This document shows positions 43,463 to 48,101 of a DNA stretch of 48,101 bases, in pieces; within the stretch, counting starts at the first letter, position 1, and each line of letters starts with the position of its first letter. Both the position numbers and the translations under genes were made by a program. This stretch comes from Paludibacteraceae bacterium (GTDB taxonomy: Bacteria; Bacteroidota; Bacteroidia; Bacteroidales; Paludibacteraceae): positions 1 to 48,101 of the forward strand of contig JAQUTW010000016.1 of assembly GCA_028694215.1 (NCBI GenBank). Direction: 5' to 3'. The notes under the pieces are model-generated. The model saw only the letters and a list, made by a program, of their open reading frames with translations, was not told where the DNA came from and did not search any database.

Positions 43463-45529
43463 TTGAAAAAACATTTTACATATCTGTTATTGTTACTCTC
43501 GGTACTTCTGCAAGCAGAAATTCCTGCCAACTATTATGTCACAACCGATGGTAAAAACAAAGGAGAACTCAAGACTGCACTATATAACATTATTAAAAAT
43601 GCCAATGTTCTGGAATATGGCGGAGGTGAAGGTAAAACTTGGTCAGCTTTTCCCAAAACAGATATGCACCCCGATAGTACAGTGTGGGATATGTATTCCA
43701 ATCAACTTTATCATTTCAACGGTATTAATGCAGTAAGCGGAATGAACATAGAGCACTCATTACCAAATAGTTGGTGGGGAGGGACAAAAAATCAGGCTTA
43801 CAAAGATTTACATCATCTCAATCCGGCAGACGGCACTGCCAACAGAATGAAAAGTAACTGGACAATGGGTATTGTAAACGACTCCGTCACTTTCGACAAC
43901 GGTGTCATCAAAAAAGGATACAGCACATTATGTGGCACAGATAGTTTGCGTTTGGTATGGGAACCTGCCGATGAATACAAAGGCGATTTTGCACGCATCT
44001 ATATGTATATGGTAACCTGCTACGAGCAATTCTGTACACAAGATACATGGATTGCGGCTTATACGGCAATTCAGTTCAATAACAGCACAGACACTTATCC
44101 CGTTTTCAGAGATTGGACTGCCAATATGCTTTTGGAGTGGAATCGTCAAGATCCGGTAAGTGTCAAAGAATTAAACCGCAACGAAGAAGTTTATAAAATA
44201 CAGGGAAACCGCAATCCGTTCATTGACTGTTCGTTATTAGCCGAATATATTTGGGGTAACAAAAAAGATGACATATTTTCGGCAGGAATTATCGGCACAA
44301 AACCATACATCAGTACACCTGCAACCGGTAAACAATATCCCTTTTCCGATGTTACAATAGGAAAAACAGCATCTATAGATATTCCGATTTTAGGCTACCG
44401 CCTCACGCAACCAGTTAAATTAGAGTTACAAGGTACAACCTATGGTAAATTCACGCTGTCAACATCAAGCATTTCAGCACAAAATGTTATGCAAGGAAGC
44501 AAGTTTACCGTTTCATATTATTCCGAAAAACTAACGACCGACACCATTCTACTTAATATTACAAGTTTGGAGTTAGCCGACACTATTCAGCTAATATTGA
44601 CCGCCAAAACCAATGATACTTTCAAACTTTTAGATACAAAAATAACAAAAAACAGTTTTACCATTAATTGGAATCCGTCGTTTGACGCGCTCTACTATAA
44701 GGTATCCGTTTTTACATTAAAAAATATTGGCGAAAAAGGCAATGTTGTCAAAATTGATGAAGATTTTACAAGTACGCCTAATTTACCAAAGGGGTGGACA
44801 AAATCATCTACAGGTGTAGATGTCAGCCAATACGGAGAAGTTAAATTAGCATCAGGCAGCAATCCGGGTTCCATTACAACACCAAGCATTGCCTTTTTAG
44901 GCGACTCTGCTACCATTTCGGTAAGAGCCAAAAGTTACAACGCTTCCGACAAAAGTCCGGTTGTAATCATCACATGTGGAAACACTGAAATTGCATCATT
45001 TTCTACATCTATTAATTATCAAACATTTACAACCAAAATTTATACAAAAGATTTTACCAACGAAAATATAATATTTAGCGCACAAGCAGGAAAGCGTATC
45101 GTTATTGATTCTGTAAAAATAGTATCATACGAAGGCATTGAAACACCCGTTTTATTAGAAGATTACCCAAAAACAGAAACAGGCTATTCACACCTTGTCG
45201 ACAATTTAGAAGAAGAACATACCTACTATTTTACAGTACAGCCTCAAGGTGGATCCAACACTACCATCTATGGTCCGATAACAGTTTATACCTCTGCTAC
45301 CGATTTGACGCACACTTATCCCAACCTTATTTCATGGCAAAAAGAAAACAACAAAATTTATTTGAAAAACATTAATATTGGAGATAAAATTATGCTGGTG
45401 GATTTATCGGGAAAAATCCTATACAAGCAAAAAACAAGTCAGAAAGAAATACAAATCCCATTAAACAATACAGGGTGTTATATTTTAGTTGTCAATTCTG
45501 ACTACGTCAAAATATTAAATTACAATTAA
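43463..45529 (+). CDS. Secreted endonuclease I with T9SS sorting domain
   Basis: A 688-residue protein. Translation probably starts at TTG (43463), which gives the signal peptide MKKHFTYLLLLLSVLLQA; no in-frame ATG fits. The endonuclease I domain (about 25-270) has NIEHSLPNSWW (95-105) and DLHHLNPAD (115-123), which hold the catalytic His and the metal ligand region. A beta-sandwich region follows, and the last 80 residues (KIMLVDLSGKILYKQKTSQK, then ILVVNSDYVKILNYN) are a type A T9SS sorting domain. It would digest extracellular nucleic acid at or outside the cell surface. One base overlaps the next gene's ATG. Confidence 0.93.
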   Translation: MKKHFTYLLLLLSVLLQAEIPANYYVTTDGKNKGELKTALYNIIKNANVLEYGGGEGKTWSAFPKTDMHPDSTVWDMYSNQLYHFNGINAVSGMNIEHSLPNSWWGGTKNQAYKDLHHLNPADGTANRMKSNWTMGIVNDSVTFDNGVIKKGYSTLCGTDSLRLVWEPADEYKGDFARIYMYMVTCYEQFCTQDTWIAAYTAIQFNNSTDTYPVFRDWTANMLLEWNRQDPVSVKELNRNEEVYKIQGNRNPFIDCSLLAEYIWGNKKDDIFSAGIIGTKPYISTPATGKQYPFSDVTIGKTASIDIPILGYRLTQPVKLELQGTTYGKFTLSTSSISAQNVMQGSKFTVSYYSEKLTTDTILLNITSLELADTIQLILTAKTNDTFKLLDTKITKNSFTINWNPSFDALYYKVSVFTLKNIGEKGNVVKIDEDFTSTPNLPKGWTKSSTGVDVSQYGEVKLASGSNPGSITTPSIAFLGDSATISVRAKSYNASDKSPVVIITCGNTEIASFSTSINYQTFTTKIYTKDFTNENIIFSAQAGKRIVIDSVKIVSYEGIETPVLLEDYPKTETGYSHLVDNLEEEHTYYFTVQPQGGSNTTIYGPITVYTSATDLTHTYPNLISWQKENNKIYLKNINIGDKIMLVDLSGKILYKQKTSQKEIQIPLNNTGCYILVVNSDYVKILNYN

Positions 45530-46512
45530 TGAAAAAGCATTCAATATCTTTTTTAATTCTAATTTGCTTGCTCGTTTTTACGGCCTGTCAGAAAGATGAT
45601 CCTGTATTGAAAAATGATGGAACAATAGTTTTTCAGGGCAACTCTTATAATTTGACCGAAGCACGGCTTTTGCGACAATATAATCACCTGCAATTAGTTC
45701 TCTATCCTTCTACAATGAGCATAACGGAATTAGGAATAAGTGGTTATGGTTCAATGCTTAAAATAGACTTTAACTGCGACTCAACACACTTGAAGCAAGG
45801 AACTTATAATGTAAATACCTCAGAGAATTTTTATACAATTACAGCCGGCAGTTCTGTTTTTATTACCATTCCCGAATCAGCAGGCGACACCGTATCCATT
45901 CCAATAACCGGAGGTCAATGTTCCGTTGCTGCAGGAGAATTGGGAAATGATTACAACATTGCATTTGTTACCAATGCCGGTGACTCCATTAACGGAATCT
46001 TTAAAGGAAAATATGTGTACAACAATGACACCGATGGTAAAAAAGTAGGTTACGTAACCATCGGAACCACCAACTTCGATTTGCAACGTGGCGACCTTAT
46101 CCCTTGGTATCATGTATTTTCTGAAACCTTATTCTATTACGAATTTTATTTCTATTCTACAACTATTCGTTACACCGATGCCGGTAAAATCAGCCGAGGA
46201 TTGATGTTGGTCATCGGGCTGCATAGTACAAACGAAACAGTTCCTCCCGACGGCACTTATCCGATAACACTCATGTATCAGGAATCTACAGCACTCTTTG
46301 GCTATAAAACAAGCACCTATGATTGGGGATGTTACTGGTACAATTATCTCACCAGCACCGCTTCGGAAAAAGCATTTATAAGAGATGGCGAGGTTGTACT
46401 TCAGCATATTGACAACCGTTATCACTTTACGTTTAATTTTAAAGATCAACTGGGCAACACCATTCAGGGCGATTACGACAGTGATTTCAACATCATAAAT
46501 ATTTCTCGTTAA
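45529..46512 (+). CDS. Hypothetical lipoprotein
   Basis: A 327-residue protein with a lipobox (VFTAC, Cys20) after the hydrophobic SFLILICLLVF. The mature part is beta-rich with no recognised family; it has repeated Gly/Tyr-rich strands (GTIVFQGNSYNLTEARLLRQ, DSINGIFKGKYVYNN, YHFTFNFKDQLGNTIQGDY). The ATG overlaps the nuclease stop as TAATG, so the two are co-translated, and it may work on the cell surface with that nuclease. This is inference from position only. Confidence 0.75.
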   Translation: MKKHSISFLILICLLVFTACQKDDPVLKNDGTIVFQGNSYNLTEARLLRQYNHLQLVLYPSTMSITELGISGYGSMLKIDFNCDSTHLKQGTYNVNTSENFYTITAGSSVFITIPESAGDTVSIPITGGQCSVAAGELGNDYNIAFVTNAGDSINGIFKGKYVYNNDTDGKKVGYVTIGTTNFDLQRGDLIPWYHVFSETLFYYEFYFYSTTIRYTDAGKISRGLMLVIGLHSTNETVPPDGTYPITLMYQESTALFGYKTSTYDWGCYWYNYLTSTASEKAFIRDGEVVLQHIDNRYHFTFNFKDQLGNTIQGDYDSDFNIINISR

Positions 46513-46514
46513 AC

Positions 46515-47300
46515 ATGCACACAAGAGAAGAGGTTTTAGCCTCATTTTCACATTTGTTGGACATTATGGAAGAACTTCGCCAAAAATGTCCGTGGGATAA
46601 AAAACAAACTTTTCAATCCCTCCGATGTAATACCATAGAAGAAGTGTACGAACTTACAGAAGCTATTCTTCACGAAGACAAAGCCAATATTGCAAAAGAA
46701 TTAGGCGATGTGTTGTTGCATGTGGTTTTTTATGCACAAATGGGCAGCGAAACCAACGATTTTGATATGAAAGATGTATGCGACAAACTGTGCGACAAAC
46801 TCATATTTCGTCATCCTCATATTTATGGCACCACAAACGCCAACACTCCTGAAGAAGTAAAACAAAATTGGGAAAGTTTGAAACTAAAAGAAAAAGATGG
46901 CAACAAAAGCGTACTCAGCGGCGTACCAAGCACGCTGCCGGCACTCATTAAAGCTTACCGAATTCAAGATAAAGCACGTAATGTAGGCTTCGATTGGGAA
47001 GAACAGGAACAAGTATGGGATAAAGTAGAAGAAGAACTTCAAGAAGTAAAAGAGGAGATTGCCAATGGAAATCCAGAAACCATTGAGGCAGAAATAGGTG
47101 ATTTATTGTTTAGTGTCATCAACGCCGCCCGACTTTTTCGTACTAATCCGGAAAACGCATTAGAGAAAACCAACCAAAAATTTATCCGTAGATTCAACTA
47201 TTTAGAAGAAAAAACCATCAAACAAGGTAAAGATTTACACCAAATGAGTTTGGAAGAGATGAATATCTTCTGGGACGAAGCCAAAAAACAAGGACTTTAA
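46515..47300 (+). CDS. mazG: Nucleoside triphosphate pyrophosphohydrolase MazG
   Basis: A 261-residue protein with two MazG domains. The first has the metal-binding EEVYELTEA...ELGDVL pattern (E-x2-E and E-x2-D) and CPWDKKQTFQSL; the second has EEELQEVKEE with EAEIGDLLFSVINA. It hydrolyses NTPs to NMP and pyrophosphate to remove aberrant nucleotides or moderate (p)ppGpp stress. It begins two bases after the lipoprotein stop, so it is co-transcribed with the upstream pair. The family assignment is secure. Confidence 0.96.
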   Translation: MHTREEVLASFSHLLDIMEELRQKCPWDKKQTFQSLRCNTIEEVYELTEAILHEDKANIAKELGDVLLHVVFYAQMGSETNDFDMKDVCDKLCDKLIFRHPHIYGTTNANTPEEVKQNWESLKLKEKDGNKSVLSGVPSTLPALIKAYRIQDKARNVGFDWEEQEQVWDKVEEELQEVKEEIANGNPETIEAEIGDLLFSVINAARLFRTNPENALEKTNQKFIRRFNYLEEKTIKQGKDLHQMSLEEMNIFWDEAKKQGL

Positions 47301-47329
47301 CTACTTCAAATATTGCACATTACAAAAAG

Positions 47330-47363
47330 AAGTGCGCATTTACCACAGGGAAAATGCACACTT
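47330..47363 (+). terminator. Hairpin between mazG and the acyl-CoA synthetase gene
   Basis: AAGTGCGCATTT (47330-47341) pairs with AAATGCACACTT (47352-47363), 11 of 12 pairs with one C-A mismatch, over a 10-base loop. There is no T-run on the plus strand (TAAAAAA follows), so termination would be weak; it may be an mRNA 3' end or control element. Confidence 0.4.
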
Positions 47364-47377
47364 TAAAAAAATATGTG

Positions 47378-47385
47378 TACCTTTG
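47378..47385 (+). promoter_or_regulatory. -7 element for the acyl-CoA synthetase gene
   Basis: TACCTTTG matches TAnnTTTG, 24 bases before the ATG at 47410. No TTG at -33. It lies 14 bases after the preceding hairpin. Confidence 0.55.
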
Positions 47386-47409
47386 CCGCGATTTATAAAT
47401 TTGAAAATT

Positions 47410-48101
47410 ATGGTTAAAGAAAATTTAGTAAGACTTTTTGAAAGTAGTATTAAGGATAATTGGGAACTACCCGCATTAACAGACTACATAGAAAAGCATA
47501 CAGTTACATTTGGAGAAGTTGGCGAAGAAGTTGCCAAACTCCACCTTTTATTTGAAAATATTGGTATCCAGCAAGGAGATAAGATTTCCTTGATTGGGAA
47601 AAACGGTATTAATTGGTGTATAACTTACATTGCAACAGTCACATATGGTGCTGTCATTGTTCCTATTCTACAAGACTTTGCAACAAGTAATGTACAACAC
47701 ATTGTCAATCATTCGGACTCGGTTCTGTTATTTACCAGCGACAATATCTGGGAAACTTTGGAAGAAGAAAAAATCCCCGATTTACGGGCTGTTTTCTCTA
47801 TTAATGATTTCCGTTGTCTGCATCAACACGATGGAGAAACAATACAAAAAGAGACAAAACAACTCTCTGCCAACTTCCAAAAGAAATTTCCGGAAGGATT
47901 TTCTGCTGCCAATGTCCTTTATCCAACTATTCCTAATTCAGAATTGGCATGTCTCAGTTATACATCCGGTACAACAGGATTCAGCAAAGGCGTAATGCTT
48001 TCGGGCAATAATCTTGCCGGAAATATCGTATTCGGCTTTCAGACGCATTTAATTGAACGTGGCGACAGACAATTGGCTTTTTTGCCATTGGCACATGCCT
48101 A
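47410..48101 (+). CDS. Long-chain acyl-CoA synthetase, 3' truncated at window edge
   Basis: The frame starts at ATG 47410 (MVKENLVRLFESSIKDN) and is open to the end, so only the first 230 residues are seen. The ANL-family N-domain is visible: YIEKHTVTFGEVGEEVAKLH, GDKISLIGKNGINWCITYIA, GAVIVPILQDF, and the AMP-binding P-loop LSYTSGTTGFSKGVMLS, then LAFLPLAHA. It activates a long-chain fatty acid to acyl-CoA through an acyl-AMP intermediate. The absence of the C-domain means the exact substrate class is uncertain. Confidence 0.9.
   Translation, partial: MVKENLVRLFESSIKDNWELPALTDYIEKHTVTFGEVGEEVAKLHLLFENIGIQQGDKISLIGKNGINWCITYIATVTYGAVIVPILQDFATSNVQHIVNHSDSVLLFTSDNIWETLEEEKIPDLRAVFSINDFRCLHQHDGETIQKETKQLSANFQKKFPEGFSAANVLYPTIPNSELACLSYTSGTTGFSKGVMLSGNNLAGNIVFGFQTHLIERGDRQLAFLPLAHA

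Noticed and set aside
47630-47995. A separate 121-residue gene near the right edge
   Set aside because: It is an out-of-frame shadow of the acyl-CoA synthetase, whose frame from 47410 holds the AMP-binding P-loop.
1-48101. CRISPR arrays, tRNA or rRNA genes
   Set aside because: No regularly spaced repeats, and no cloverleaf or rRNA-like segment was seen in the intergenic regions.

Overview
The window comes from a Bacteroidota genome, most likely order Bacteroidales. The host core is AT-rich. Many intergenic regions carry the Bacteroidota promoter element TAnnTTTG (usually TATCTTTG). Ribosome binding sites are weak. Two secreted proteins end in type IX secretion (T9SS) type A sorting domains, and the gene content (SurA/OstA-like cluster, LysM plus periplasmic-binding protein, PorT-type barrels, SpmAB fusion, HddC-GmhB fusion) is typical of the phylum. 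No tRNA, rRNA, CRISPR array or recognisable insertion sequence was seen.

Layout. 1-1291: 3' part of a BspA-like leucine-rich-repeat T9SS cargo gene, closed by a strong terminator. 1370-11970 (+): an eight-gene unit starting at gpmI and continuing with outer-membrane biogenesis genes (two parvulin isomerases, a SurA-like lipoprotein without a parvulin domain, an OstA-like protein, a UspA-like protein, a LysM/periplasmic-binding protein and a PorT-type barrel). 11954-17125 (-): surface-glycan genes (four glycosyltransferases or glycosyltransferase-like proteins, a LicD protein, a methyltransferase). Diverging from it, 17298-21271 (+) holds a glycosyltransferase and three genes encoding all four steps to GDP-D-glycero-alpha-D-manno-heptose. 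21255-25343: an outer-membrane protein, a membrane LytTR regulator, a DUF6051-type hydrolase and class II aldolase. 25433-35145 (-): ten closely packed genes (SpmAB fusion, YbeY, Ig-like lipoprotein, sigma-54-type response regulator, Yip1-like protein, LutB, FKBP, TPM, LemA, barrel).

35306-35540 holds a promoter, a long rod-shaped RNA with 6S-RNA-like architecture and a terminator. Immediately after the terminator the base composition changes and a restriction-modification-like island runs to 41851: two MTase-type proteins, an AAA/DUF4143 ATPase and a 907-residue GIY-YIG-helicase. The island is mosaic: the catalytic/recognition half of the second MTase is AT-rich inside a GC-richer gene, and the ATPase gene is flanked by a 12-bp direct repeat.

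From 41880 the host core resumes: cysS, a secreted endonuclease I with a T9SS signal, a lipoprotein, mazG and the 5' part of a long-chain acyl-CoA synthetase gene.

The best candidates for something unusual are the mosaic MTase/helicase island, the 6S-like RNA beside it, the three-gene GDP-heptose module, and the sigma-54-type regulator that lacks a DNA-binding domain.
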